The notes under the pieces were generated by a model. That model had not been told where the DNA came from. It did no database searches and saw only the letters and a program-made list of their open reading frames with translations. The position numbers and the translations under genes are program-made. 64,000 nt of DNA. Origin: Pseudomonas sp. URMO17WK12:I2. GTDB taxonomy: Bacteria > Pseudomonadota > Gammaproteobacteria > Pseudomonadales > Pseudomonadaceae. The stretch's first letter is position 1, and each line of letters opens with the position of its first letter. The stretch spans positions 756,865-820,864 of the forward strand of contig NZ_QKYW01000002.1 in the NCBI RefSeq assembly GCF_003253735.1, read 5' to 3'. Positions 48,746 to 57,068 of this stretch are shown in pieces.

Positions 48746-50383
48746 ATGTCGCAACCCCTAACGATCGCCCAGCGCCTGGCCATGGGTTTCGGGCTGGTGC
48801 TGTCATTGATGATTCTGGTCGCCCTGGTCGGTATCCAGCGCGTGCAGGTGATCGACAGCAGCCTCAGCGAAGTCAACGAGGGCGCCAGCCTCAAGCAACG
48901 CTATGCGATCAACTTCCGCGGCAGCGTGCACGACCGTGCCATCGCCATCCGAGACCTGGTCCTGGCCCGCGAGCCCGCGGCACTGAACACCCAGTTGCAG
49001 AACATCGAGCGCCTCAACACCTTCTACCAGGAATCGGCCGCCCCACTCGACAGGCTGGTTGCCGCCGCCAATTCGAGTGCCGAAGAGCAACGCCAGCTCG
49101 GCCAGATCAAGGCCATCGAAAGCAGTGCCCGCGAACTGACCCAACGGCTGATCGACCAGCGCCAGAGCGGCGACATCGAGGGCGCGCAGACGCTGCTGTC
49201 ACGTGAAGTGGCCGCTGCCTACCTGGAGTGGCTCAAGCACATCAACGCCTTCATCGACCTGCAGCAGAAGGACATCACCACCAGCCTGGATGGCGTGCGT
49301 GCCACCGCGGGCAGCTTCGGCTTGCTGATCGTGGCGGTCACCAGTGTGGCGATCCTGCTCAGCGTGTTCGTCTCGTTGCTGATCATCCGCCGCCTGCGCT
49401 CGACCCTCGGCGCCGAGCCCCACCAGGTCGCCGAGGTCATCCAGCGCCTGGCCGGCGGAGCCCTCGATCAACGCATCGAGACCCGCTACCCGAACAGCGT
49501 GATGGGCGCGGTCAAGGACATGAGCGCACGCCTTGGCGACACCATCGCCCAGGTACGCAGCGCCGCCAGCGAGCTGAACCTGGCCTCCGACCAGCTGCGC
49601 GCCACCTCGGCCAACAACAACCGCCAGTTACAGGCGCAGTCCGAAGAAGCCGAGCAGATGGCCGCGGCCATCAACCAGATGGCCGCAACGGTCAATGAAG
49701 TGGCCGGCTATGCCGGCACCGCGGCCTCGGCCACCCGCAACGCCGATGGCGAAGTGGAAACCGGCAGCCAGTTGGTGACCCAGGGCGGCCAGGCGATTCA
49801 GGAACTGGCCAGGGTGCTCGACTCGGCCGCCGAGCGGGTCGAACAACTGGCACGCGACAGCAGCAACATCGAGACCATCATCGCGGTGATCACCTCGATC
49901 GCCGACCAGACCAACCTGCTGGCCCTCAACGCCGCCATCGAGGCCGCCCGGGCCGGTGAACATGGCCGCGGCTTCGCCGTGGTGGCCGACGAGGTGCGCT
50001 CCCTGGCCAACCGCACGCAGACCTCGACCCGGGAAATCAGCGGCATGATCGAGCAACTGCAGGCTGGCGCCAGCGGTGCCGCGCAGATCATGCAGACCAG
50101 CAGCCAGATGGCCCGCAAGACGGTCGAGCAGACCGCCGAGACCGAGCAGGCCCTGGGCCGCATTCGCCAGGAAGTCGGCGCCATCAAGGACATGAACGCG
50201 CAGATCGCCAGCGCCGCTCAGCAGCAGAGCCTGGTGGCCGAAGACGTCAACCAGAACATCAGCCGCATTCACGCCAGCACGGTGGAAACCACGGCCGGCT
50301 CCACCCAGGTGTCGGCGGCCAGTGAAGAACTGTCGTCGCTGGCACGCCGGCTGATCGAGCGGGTGAGTTTCTTCAGGGTCTGA
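48746..50383 (+). CDS. Methyl-accepting chemotaxis protein with four-helix-bundle sensor
   Basis: A 545-residue chemoreceptor with a membrane segment (about 12-30), a helical 4HB-type periplasmic domain ([20 protein letters not shown]) and a second membrane segment (about 190-212). HAMP and a signalling hairpin with tip [20 protein letters not shown] complete it. The C-terminus ends ERVSFFRV without a CheR-binding tail. The TGA stop is immediately followed by the terminal sequence of a repeat element. The ligand is unknown. Confidence 0.9.
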   Translation: MSQPLTIAQRLAMGFGLVLSLMILVALVGIQRVQVIDSSLSEVNEGASLKQRYAINFRGSVHDRAIAIRDLVLAREPAALNTQLQNIERLNTFYQESAAPLDRLVAAANSSAEEQRQLGQIKAIESSARELTQRLIDQRQSGDIEGAQTLLSREVAAAYLEWLKHINAFIDLQQKDITTSLDGVRATAGSFGLLIVAVTSVAILLSVFVSLLIIRRLRSTLGAEPHQVAEVIQRLAGGALDQRIETRYPNSVMGAVKDMSARLGDTIAQVRSAASELNLASDQLRATSANNNRQLQAQSEEAEQMAAAINQMAATVNEVAGYAGTAASATRNADGEVETGSQLVTQGGQAIQELARVLDSAAERVEQLARDSSNIETIIAVITSIADQTNLLALNAAIEAARAGEHGRGFAVVADEVRSLANRTQTSTREISGMIEQLQAGASGAAQIMQTSSQMARKTVEQTAETEQALGRIRQEVGAIKDMNAQIASAAQQQSLVAEDVNQNISRIHASTVETTAGSTQVSAASEELSSLARRLIERVSFFRV

Positions 50384-50620
50384 GAGCCTGCTCATGACCT
50401 TTATGAGCGTAAAGCGGCAGCGGCAAGGCGGAAGCGGCCATCGTTGCTTTACCTGTGGGAACGGGCGGGGACGCCCAGTCCATGCCCGTGATTTTTTTCG
50501 CGGGCATGGCCCGCTCCCACAGATAATCACCAGCCACCCTAACGGGGGCGACCGGCCGCTCCCGCCACTTAGCTGCCGAAATAGACGAACCTGGGCTGAA
50601 AGATCATAAAACAGGTCTGA
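50384..50620. repeat. Extragenic element, copy 1 (REP core)
   Basis: This 237-base element fills the whole gap between the chemoreceptor stop and the sbcD stop. Its left end (GAGCCTGCTCATGACCTTTA) and right end (inverted: AGACCTGTTTTATGATCTTT) are imperfect terminal inverted repeats. Roughly 55 bases of the left end and 65 of the right match, in opposite orientation, the two ends of the element at 54970-55475. The core differs between the copies; here it is a REP palindrome. It has no coding capacity. Confidence 0.78.
50453..50522. repeat. REP palindrome nested in extragenic element
   Basis: CTGTGGGAACGGGCG... faces ...CGGGCATGGCCCGCTCCCACAG, an inverted REP pair closely similar to 7979-8028, with an inner CATGCCCGTG/CGCGGGCATG hairpin. 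Confidence 0.8.
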
Positions 50621-50621
50621 A

Positions 50622-51839
50622 TTAGGCCGGGTCGTCGCGCAGCTCAGCCAACACCTTGCCGTAAAGCCCTTGCAGGCGCTGCGCTTGCTCGGGTTCCAGG
50701 GTTTCGCTGGCCAGGCGCTGTTCGAACACCTGCTCGGGCGTCAGCTCGTCGAGCATGCCCTGCTCGCCCTGCAGGCTGGCGACCGCCGTACCACGGGCGC
50801 GGCGAATGCGCAGCACCTCCACCGGCAAGCCTTCGCACAGCGCGGCTATGCGTACCTGCAGGTCGCTCAGGTAATCGTCCATCTCGACCTGCACTTCCAG
50901 CCATACAGGGCGCTCGGCGCTGCCCTCGTGCGCCGCCTCGGCAAGCGCCGCTGGCAAGGTTTTCAGCGAGCCGCGCAGCGACTGCAGGGCCTGCCAACGG
51001 GGTACCGGCAAGGCGCGCACCTCACCCAGGCCACCCTCGTCCAGGTCGACCAATAGCACTTCCTTCTGCTGGCGGGCTTCGTCGAAGCTCAGCGGGATCG
51101 GCGAGCCGCTGTAGCGGATATGCTCCAGGCCGCCGACCTTCTGAGGCCGGTGGATATGCCCCAGGGCGATGTAATCGACCGCGGGGAAGGACGAGGTCGG
51201 GAAAGCTTCCAGCGCGCCAACGTAGATCTCGCGCACCGACTCGCTGGCGCTGGCGCCTACGGTGGTCAGGTGACCGGTGGCGATGATCGGCAGCGCTGCA
51301 CCAAGCTCGCTACGGCGCGCCAGGGCCAGTTCATGGAGCGCCTGGTAATGAGCGTGAATGGCTTGCTGCAACGACAGTTGCTTGTCCGCTGCGCTCTGCC
51401 CCGCTTCGCTGCGCAGCACATCGCGGGGGCGGATGAACGGAATGGCGCAGAGCAGCGCCGCCGGCCGGCCATCGGCGCCATCGAGCACCAAGAGCTGTTC
51501 GTGCAGGTTGGCGCCGACGCCGGGAATCACCCGGGTGCCGAGCTGCGCCAGCAGGGTGCGGCTCTCGCCGAGCATGGCCACCGAATCATGGTTGCCGCCG
51601 AGCACCACGAGCTGGCAGCCGGTTTCGCGCAGGGCCACCACGAAGTGGTTGTACTGCTCGCGGGCGTAGCTGGGCGGCGAGCCGGTGTCGAAAATGTCCC
51701 CGGCGACCAATACCACCTGCACCTCATGCGCGCGCACCTGCTCGATCAGCCAGGCGCAGAACGCCTGGTGCTCGGCCTGGCGCGTCTTACCCATGAAATG
51801 CTGGCCCAGATGCCAGTCGGAGGTGTGCAGAAGGCGCAT
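50622..51839 (-). CDS. sbcD: Nuclease SbcCD subunit D
   Basis: The Mre11-type nuclease partner of SbcC. The 405-residue protein has the metallophosphoesterase motifs TSDWHLGQ, AGDIFDTGSPP, LGGNHDS, ATGHLT and ALGHIHRPQ, so all metal ligands are present. The ATG at 51839 (MRLLHTSDWHLG) is the family start; the frame is open a little further upstream. It is separated from sbcC by 8.5 kb, unlike the usual adjacent pair, and so has its own promoter and terminates in or before the repeat element that touches its stop codon. Confidence 0.95.
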   Translation of the reverse strand: MRLLHTSDWHLGQHFMGKTRQAEHQAFCAWLIEQVRAHEVQVVLVAGDIFDTGSPPSYAREQYNHFVVALRETGCQLVVLGGNHDSVAMLGESRTLLAQLGTRVIPGVGANLHEQLLVLDGADGRPAALLCAIPFIRPRDVLRSEAGQSAADKQLSLQQAIHAHYQALHELALARRSELGAALPIIATGHLTTVGASASESVREIYVGALEAFPTSSFPAVDYIALGHIHRPQKVGGLEHIRYSGSPIPLSFDEARQQKEVLLVDLDEGGLGEVRALPVPRWQALQSLRGSLKTLPAALAEAAHEGSAERPVWLEVQVEMDDYLSDLQVRIAALCEGLPVEVLRIRRARGTAVASLQGEQGMLDELTPEQVFEQRLASETLEPEQAQRLQGLYGKVLAELRDDPA

Positions 51840-52071
51840 GCGGAGCTGAATCCCGTGGGTGAAAAATCCGCTCACCATGCCTTTTCGGCGCAGCCAAGGC
51901 AATGCCTTCACATCAGGTAACACACCCGGGAGGCACCGTACTTTCTGGCTTGCGCGATGATTTCCGGGATGGCTGCCGGCAGGCCCCGTTCCACAGGTCG
52001 CCCCTTGGCGAATAGGCTTCGGTCGGAAATCGCTCCCTCCCCTTGCCGACCTCGCCGAGGAGTATCCGCCG

Positions 52072-52863
52072 ATGACAATTGCAGCCCTTCGCCCTATTTC
52101 CCTATGCGCCTCTGCGCTGGCCCTGTTCGCCCTGCTGCAGCCCGCTGCTCAGGCCCAGACCATCGCCCTCGACGTGCCCTACGTACCGACGCCGCAGCCG
52201 GTGGTGGCACGCATGCTGGAGATGGCCAATGTCGGCCCCGACGACTATGTAGTGGACCTGGGCTCCGGCGACGGCCGCATCGCCATCTCGGCGGTCAAGG
52301 ATCGCGGCGCCAAGGCCGCCTATGGCATCGACCTCGACCCGCGGCGCATCGACGAAGCGCAGGCCAATGCCAAGCAGGCCGGCGTCGTCGACAAGGTGGT
52401 GTTCGAGCAGGGCGACCTGTTCGAGAAGGACATTGCCGAGGCCGACGTGCTGACCATGTACCTGCTCAACACCGTCAACATGCGTTTGCGCCCGGTGATT
52501 CTCGACAGCCTGCAGCCCGGCACCCGCGTGGTGTCCCACGCGTTCAGCATGGGGGACTGGGAGCCGGATCGCAGCGATATCGTCGAGGGTGCGCGCATCT
52601 ATCTATGGGTAGTGCCGGCGAAGATTGCCGGTAGCTGGGTGATCGAACGCGAGAACGAGCGTTTTACCGTCGACCTCGATCAGCACTTTCAAGAAATCAG
52701 CGGCACCACCGAGCATCAGGAGCGCCTGCGCGGGCGCCTGAACGGCACCGAACTGCGCTTCGAGGTCGACGGCCAGCTGTACGTCGGCCAGGTGGAGGGT
52801 GATCGCATCGAACCGATTTCCGCCACAGGCGCGGTAGCCGATTGGCGTGCATGGCGGAGCTAA
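52072..52863 (+). CDS. SAM-dependent methyltransferase-like protein with signal peptide
   Basis: A 263-residue protein with a convincing Sec signal peptide (LCASALALFALLQPAAQA-QT). It is followed by a class I methyltransferase fold with SAM motif I VDLGSGDGR (61-69), GIDLDPRRI and VLTMYLLNTVN. Predicted periplasmic location conflicts with the cytoplasmic location of SAM; the C-terminal 80 residues (beta-rich) are an extra domain. Similar signal-bearing proteins are common in pseudomonads, so the signal is not an artefact of start choice (GAGG precedes the ATG). It lies 3 bases upstream of an APC permease gene. Confidence 0.8.
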   Translation: MTIAALRPISLCASALALFALLQPAAQAQTIALDVPYVPTPQPVVARMLEMANVGPDDYVVDLGSGDGRIAISAVKDRGAKAAYGIDLDPRRIDEAQANAKQAGVVDKVVFEQGDLFEKDIAEADVLTMYLLNTVNMRLRPVILDSLQPGTRVVSHAFSMGDWEPDRSDIVEGARIYLWVVPAKIAGSWVIERENERFTVDLDQHFQEISGTTEHQERLRGRLNGTELRFEVDGQLYVGQVEGDRIEPISATGAVADWRAWRS

Positions 52864-52866
52864 GCC

Positions 52867-54222
52867 ATGACCACGACGACACGACAATCCGGCCTGTCGG
52901 TGATCGACGGCGTCGCCCTGCTGGTCGGGGTGGTGATCGGCGTCGGCATCTTCGGCTTTCCGCCCCTGGTGGCTCAGCATGCCGACAACGCTTTCGTGTA
53001 TATCGGCCTGTGGCTGGCCGGCGGCCTGGTGATGCTGGTCGGCGCGCTATGCTACGCCGAACTGGGCGCGGGCTACCCGGATCGCGGCGGCGAATACCAC
53101 TACCTCAACCTGGCCTGGGGCCGGCAGGTCAGCCTGCTGTTCGCCTGGGCCAGGGGCACGGTGATCCAGACCGGGGCGATCGCCGTGGTGGCGTTCATCT
53201 ATGGCGACTATGCCCAGCGCCTGCTGCCGCTGGGTGAATACGGCAGCGCGTGGCACGCCACCCTGATGGTGCTGGCGCTGACCGCCCTGAATATCCTCGG
53301 CACCCACCAATCCAAGCGCCTGCAGGTGCTGTTCACCGGCATCACCCTGCTGGTGCTGGTCACGGTGGTTCTCGCCGGCCTGCTGCTGGCCGAACCGCTG
53401 GCCGAACCGCTGGCCGAGATAGCGCCGGCAGCGACCGGCAGCAGCAATAACCTGGCCGCCATGCTCGGCATGGGCATGGTGTTCGTGCTGCTCACCTACG
53501 GCGGCTGGAACGAAGCGGCATACCTGTCCGGTGAGCTGCGCAACCCGGGCCGCAACATGAGCCGCGTGCTGCTGCTCGGCACCCTGGTGGTGACCGGCGT
53601 GTACCTGCTGGCCAACCTGGTGTTTCTCAACATCTTCGGCCTGGAAGGCCTGCGCCAGTCCAGCGCCATCGGCGCCGACCTGATGACCATAGTCGCCGGT
53701 CCCTGGGGCGGTGTGCTGCTCAGCGTACTGATCTGCAGCACCGCGATCAGCACCCTGAACGCCACCATCCTCACCGGCTCGAGGGTGTACTACGCCCTGG
53801 GCCGTGACGTACCGCAGCTGTCGATGCTCGGTGCCTGGAATGATCGCGCCGCCACGCCGGTGCGGGCGCTGCTGGTGCAATGCGTGATCACCTTGCCGCT
53901 GCTGTTGTTCGGCGCCCTGAGCGAAAACGGTGTGCAGAGCATGGTCGCCTACACCGCACCGGTGTTCTGGCTGTTCATGTGCCTGACCGCCCTTGCGCTG
54001 CTGCGCCTGCGCCGCCTGCAGCCCAATCGCAACCGGCCGTTCAGCGCGCCGCTGTATCCGGTGCTGCCGCTGCTGTTCGCCGCCAGCTGCCTGGGGCTGT
54101 TCTGGGCAAGCGCCCTTTATGCGGGGGTTGGCGCCCTGCTGGGCCTGGCGATCCTGGCCGCCGGGTTGCCCCTGTTACTGCTGCAGCGGCCGGCCGAAGC
54201 AGTGGCGAGCGGTTCGAACTGA
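52867..54222 (+). CDS. APC-family amino acid permease
   Basis: A 451-residue inner-membrane transporter with about 12 membrane segments. The N-terminal helix 1 motif VVIGVGIFGFPPL and the segment YGGWNEAAYLSGELRNPGRN match the amino acid/polyamine/organocation superfamily, LAT-like branch. The ATG is 3 bases after the methyltransferase stop and the GGAG lies within that gene, so translation is coupled. The substrate is unknown. A short LAEP repeat occurs in a loop. Confidence 0.87.
   Translation: MTTTTRQSGLSVIDGVALLVGVVIGVGIFGFPPLVAQHADNAFVYIGLWLAGGLVMLVGALCYAELGAGYPDRGGEYHYLNLAWGRQVSLLFAWARGTVIQTGAIAVVAFIYGDYAQRLLPLGEYGSAWHATLMVLALTALNILGTHQSKRLQVLFTGITLLVLVTVVLAGLLLAEPLAEPLAEIAPAATGSSNNLAAMLGMGMVFVLLTYGGWNEAAYLSGELRNPGRNMSRVLLLGTLVVTGVYLLANLVFLNIFGLEGLRQSSAIGADLMTIVAGPWGGVLLSVLICSTAISTLNATILTGSRVYYALGRDVPQLSMLGAWNDRAATPVRALLVQCVITLPLLLFGALSENGVQSMVAYTAPVFWLFMCLTALALLRLRRLQPNRNRPFSAPLYPVLPLLFAASCLGLFWASALYAGVGALLGLAILAAGLPLLLLQRPAEAVASGSN
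53386..53418 (+). repeat. 12-base tandem repeat in APC permease gene
   Basis: CTGGCCGAACCG is repeated about 2.75 times, in frame, giving LAEPLAEPLAE in a loop of the permease. The repeat length keeps the frame, so copy-number change would alter the loop only. Confidence 0.85.
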
Positions 54223-54273
54223 ACGGGTTTCTGTGTTACACAACCAGTCCGTTTTCAGAGGAGACCGCCCGCC

Positions 54274-54960
54274 ATGGCGCCGAAACCGCCCATCGAACTG
54301 CTGATCTGCGACTGCGACGGCGTGCTGATCGACAGCGAAATCATCGCCGAGCACCATCTGCACACAGCACTGGCAGAGTACTATCCGGCCCATGAGCTGG
54401 AGGTGGTACTGGCTGGCACCTTCGGCCTGCAGACCGCCGACATCATGGCCCGCGCCGAAGCGCATTTCGGCAAACCGCTGCCTGAAGGCTTTCTGGAGAA
54501 GAACCGCGCCATCACCAAGGCGCTGATCCGCGAACAGGTGCAGCCGATTGCCGGCGTGCGTGACGCGCTGCTGCAGATCGACCTGCCACTGGCCGTGGCC
54601 TCCAACAGCTATGCCGATGCGCTGGCCTTCGCCCTGCAGCGCTGCGACCTGGTCGAACGGGTCAACGTCGGCGCCTTTAGCGCCGATCAGGTGGAGCGAC
54701 CGAAACCGGCACCGGATCTCTACCTGCTGGCCGCCGAACGCGCGGGCGTCGACCCGAGCCGCTGCCTGGTGGTCGAGGACAGCATCACCGGCGCCACGGC
54801 GGCGCTAACCGCCGGCATGCAGGTGATCGGCTTTCTCGGCGCCAGCCACATTCCGCCCGAGCATGGCGAAGCCCTGCGCCAACTGGGCGTGCATCACCTG
54901 ATCGGGCGCATGAGCGAGCTGCCACCACTGGTAGAGCGCCTGCGCCACGGCAGCGACTAG
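54274..54960 (+). CDS. HAD-IA family hydrolase (phosphatase, YieH/Gph-like)
   Basis: A 228-residue cytoplasmic phosphatase of the beta-phosphoglucomutase/phosphoglycolate phosphatase group. All four HAD motifs are visible: DCDGVLIDSE, VASNS, KPAPD and VVEDSITG. GAGGAG precedes the ATG. It is 51 bases after the permease gene and may be co-transcribed. The substrate cannot be told from sequence. A repeat element starts 10 bases after its TAG. Confidence 0.87.
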   Translation: MAPKPPIELLICDCDGVLIDSEIIAEHHLHTALAEYYPAHELEVVLAGTFGLQTADIMARAEAHFGKPLPEGFLEKNRAITKALIREQVQPIAGVRDALLQIDLPLAVASNSYADALAFALQRCDLVERVNVGAFSADQVERPKPAPDLYLLAAERAGVDPSRCLVVEDSITGATAALTAGMQVIGFLGASHIPPEHGEALRQLGVHHLIGRMSELPPLVERLRHGSD

Positions 54961-54969
54961 AGGCTGATT

Positions 54970-55475
54970 TTAGAACCTGCTCACGATCTTTCAGCCCAGG
55001 TTCGTCGATTTTGGCAGCTAAGTGGCGATAGCGGCCGGTCGGCCGCTTTGGCTTCTTTGTGCTCCTCATGCCAGAGAATTATCAGGCGGCACCAATCGCC
55101 CCTTCAGAAGGCCGAGCGGAATCGTTGTGGAGAGGGTTGAGCGGCATGGATGCCGCGAGAGCCGCGATGGGCCAGGGACGGCCCTTCGCGGCGGGCCCTC
55201 GGAACAATGATGGAGCGAGGGAACCCCAGCGCAGCTGGGGCCGTATGTCGGGGCTAGACCTTTTGGTTTCTTTTGGGGCGATGCCAAAAGAAACCCGCTC
55301 GACAGAGCGGAACCGAACGTATCCACAACGCGATAACGCTGGCAAACCACAGGTCACGCATAGCGCGTGGAACGTAAAGAGCTCGCGGCTAAAGCCCCTC
55401 CTACGAATTACACGAACGACCGCTTCTGCCTTCTAGCTCCGCTTCATGCTCACAAAGATCATGAACAGGTTCTTA
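54970..55475. repeat. Extragenic element, copy 2 (multi-hairpin core)
   Basis: The 512-base space between the HAD gene and the DUF6434 gene is filled by this roughly 506-base element. Its ends (AGAACCTGCTCACGATCTTT and, inverted, AAGAACCTGTTCATGATCTT) are terminal inverted repeats. Both ends match copy 1 (50384-50620) in reverse orientation. The core contains a series of perfect or near-perfect hairpins: 55141-55156, 55161-55192, 55224-55240, 55265-55295 (12-bp stem GGTTTCTTTTGG/CCAAAAGAAACC) and 55296-55309. No convincing gene is present. Confidence 0.78.
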
Positions 55476-55691
55476 GGATTGGGCCGCGCCGTTACGGCGC
55501 TTCCACTCATCCACCACATCACCCATGGTGCGTGGTGCGCCGCTGCGAATCCAGGCCATGAACGGCCGGTCGAAACGAAAGTCGGCACCGCACTGCTCGG
55601 TCATGAAACGACGAACCTTCTGGGTGTTGCGGTAATCGCTGCTCACGGGCGTGTCGCGGGTGATGGCGCCGCCATGCCAATCAAAAGCCAT
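55473..55691 (-). CDS. Small DUF6434 domain protein
   Basis: A 72-residue soluble protein (MAFDWHGGAITRDTPVSSDY). The motifs NTQKVRRFMTEQCG, FDRPFMAWIRSG and TMGDVVDEWKRR match DUF6434, a small domain often attached to SAP domains. The function is unknown. The ATG at 55691 fits the domain start. The gene is enclosed by two repeats: its TAA stop lies in the end of the 54970-55475 element, and another repeat begins about 40 bases upstream of its start. Confidence 0.8.
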   Translation of the reverse strand: MAFDWHGGAITRDTPVSSDYRNTQKVRRFMTEQCGADFRFDRPFMAWIRSGAPRTMGDVVDEWKRRNGAAQS

Positions 55692-55730
55692 GTTGCTTTC
55701 CTTGCCAATGGAGTCAGCTGTCACAGTACA

Positions 55731-55792
55731 GCAGGCTGTTGAAAAAACTACCTGCGCTGCCGCTGCTTCGCCTACGTTTTCAATAGCCTGCC
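55731..55792. repeat. Short inverted-repeat element at the chrA stop codon
   Basis: GCAGGCTGTTGAAAA (left) and CAGGCTATTGAAAA (right, inverted) bracket about 32 bases. The right end overlaps the last chrA codons and contains its TGA stop. The arms match a repeat I recall from many Pseudomonas intergenic regions and could also act as a terminator hairpin. Confidence 0.6.
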
Positions 55793-56967
55793 AGCCAGCC
55801 GATCAGCGCACCAGCCAATACCACCAGCCACGGCGGCAGCTTGCCGGCCATCAGCGCCACCAGGGCAAGCAGCACCAGGGCGAAGTCCAGCAGATTGCCG
55901 ACGGCGCCCGTGCCTACCGGTTGGTAGAGCGTGGCCAGCAGCAGACCGACCACGCCAGCATTCACCCCCGCCATCGCCGCCTGCAGCCGTGGCCGGGTGC
56001 GCAGCCGCGCCCAGAATGGCAGCACGCCGACCAGCAGCAGAAATGACGGCGCGAAGATCGCCAACAGGCACAGCAGGCCGCCCAGCCAGCCGGCGATAGC
56101 CGTGCCGAGAAACGCGGCAAAGGTGAACAGCGGCCCCGGCACCGCCTGGGTAGCGCCATAACCGGCCAGGAACAGGTCGTTGCTCAGCCAGCCGTTGGGC
56201 ACCAACTCGGCCTGCAGCAGCGGCAGCATCACGTGGCCGCCGCCGAATACCAGGGCGCCGGTTCGGTAGAACAGCTCGAACAGGCTGAGCAGCGGGCTAT
56301 CCTGCAGATGAGCCAACAGCGGCAGGCCAACAAGCAGCAGTACGAACATGCCCAGCCACAGTGCGCCAGCCCGCCGGCTGATGGCGATGGGTAAGGGATC
56401 GGCAACAGCCTGCGTCTTCGACTTGAGCATTGCGATTCCCAACAGGCCGGCACCGATGATCACCGCAAGCTGTCCGCCGGTGCCCGGCACCCGCAGCGCA
56501 ACGGCTGCGGCCACCAGCATCAGCACGCGGCGCCGAGTATCCGGGCACAGCGCCCGCGCCATGCCCCACACCGCCTGGGCGACGATGGCGGCGGCGACTA
56601 TCTTCAGGCCATGCAAGGCGCCGGAGGCCAGGGCGCTGCCCTCCAGGGCCAGGCCATGGGCGAATGCCATCAGCAACAGGGCCGACGGCAGGGTGAAACC
56701 GAGCCACGCGGCCAGCGCGCCGCGGTAACCGGCTTGCGACAGACCGATGGCCATGCCGACCTTGCTGCTGGCTGCGCCCGGCATGAACTGGGCGATGGCG
56801 ATCAGCTCCGCGTAGGCCGCCTCGCTCAACCAGCCCCGGCGGCTGACGAACTCCTGGCGGAAGTAGCCGAGATGGGCGACCGGGCCGCCGAATGCGCTGA
56901 GCCCCAGGCGTAGAAAAACCAGAAAGATCGACCACGGCCGGCGGTCGTCGATTGGGGTAGCGGGCAT
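55780..56967 (-). CDS. chrA: Chromate transporter ChrA
   Basis: A 395-residue inner-membrane efflux protein of the CHR family that expels chromate. It is the long, two-domain form: the N-terminal half has SAFGGPVAHLGYFRQEFV and IAQFMPGAASSKVGMAIG, and the C-terminal half repeats the pattern with FGGGHVMLPLLQ and GYGATQAVPGPLFTFAAFLG. About ten hydrophobic segments are visible. The ribosome site is weak. It is monocistronic; no chrB is adjacent. Its stop codon lies in a repeat terminus. Confidence 0.9.
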   Translation of the reverse strand: MPATPIDDRRPWSIFLVFLRLGLSAFGGPVAHLGYFRQEFVSRRGWLSEAAYAELIAIAQFMPGAASSKVGMAIGLSQAGYRGALAAWLGFTLPSALLLMAFAHGLALEGSALASGALHGLKIVAAAIVAQAVWGMARALCPDTRRRVLMLVAAAVALRVPGTGGQLAVIIGAGLLGIAMLKSKTQAVADPLPIAISRRAGALWLGMFVLLLVGLPLLAHLQDSPLLSLFELFYRTGALVFGGGHVMLPLLQAELVPNGWLSNDLFLAGYGATQAVPGPLFTFAAFLGTAIAGWLGGLLCLLAIFAPSFLLLVGVLPFWARLRTRPRLQAAMAGVNAGVVGLLLATLYQPVGTGAVGNLLDFALVLLALVALMAGKLPPWLVVLAGALIGWLAGY

Positions 56968-57068
56968 TCAGCATCTCGACAAGTCAGGTGAAGGCAGCTG
57001 TCGTACGCTGCCGACAGGCGCATCAATGTGCCCTGTCCAGATGACTTTTTAAAGGCTGCGCTGCACCT

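Noticed and set aside
42119..50621. The 8.5-kb sbcC-sbcD spacer as a classical genomic island
   Set aside because: No integrase, tRNA, direct-repeat att sites or obvious composition change apart from the short GntR operator; only a repeat at one edge.
54961..55472. Small open frames in the 55.0-55.4 kb element as genes
   Set aside because: They overlap the hairpins and end repeats, lack ribosome sites and have no recognisable family.
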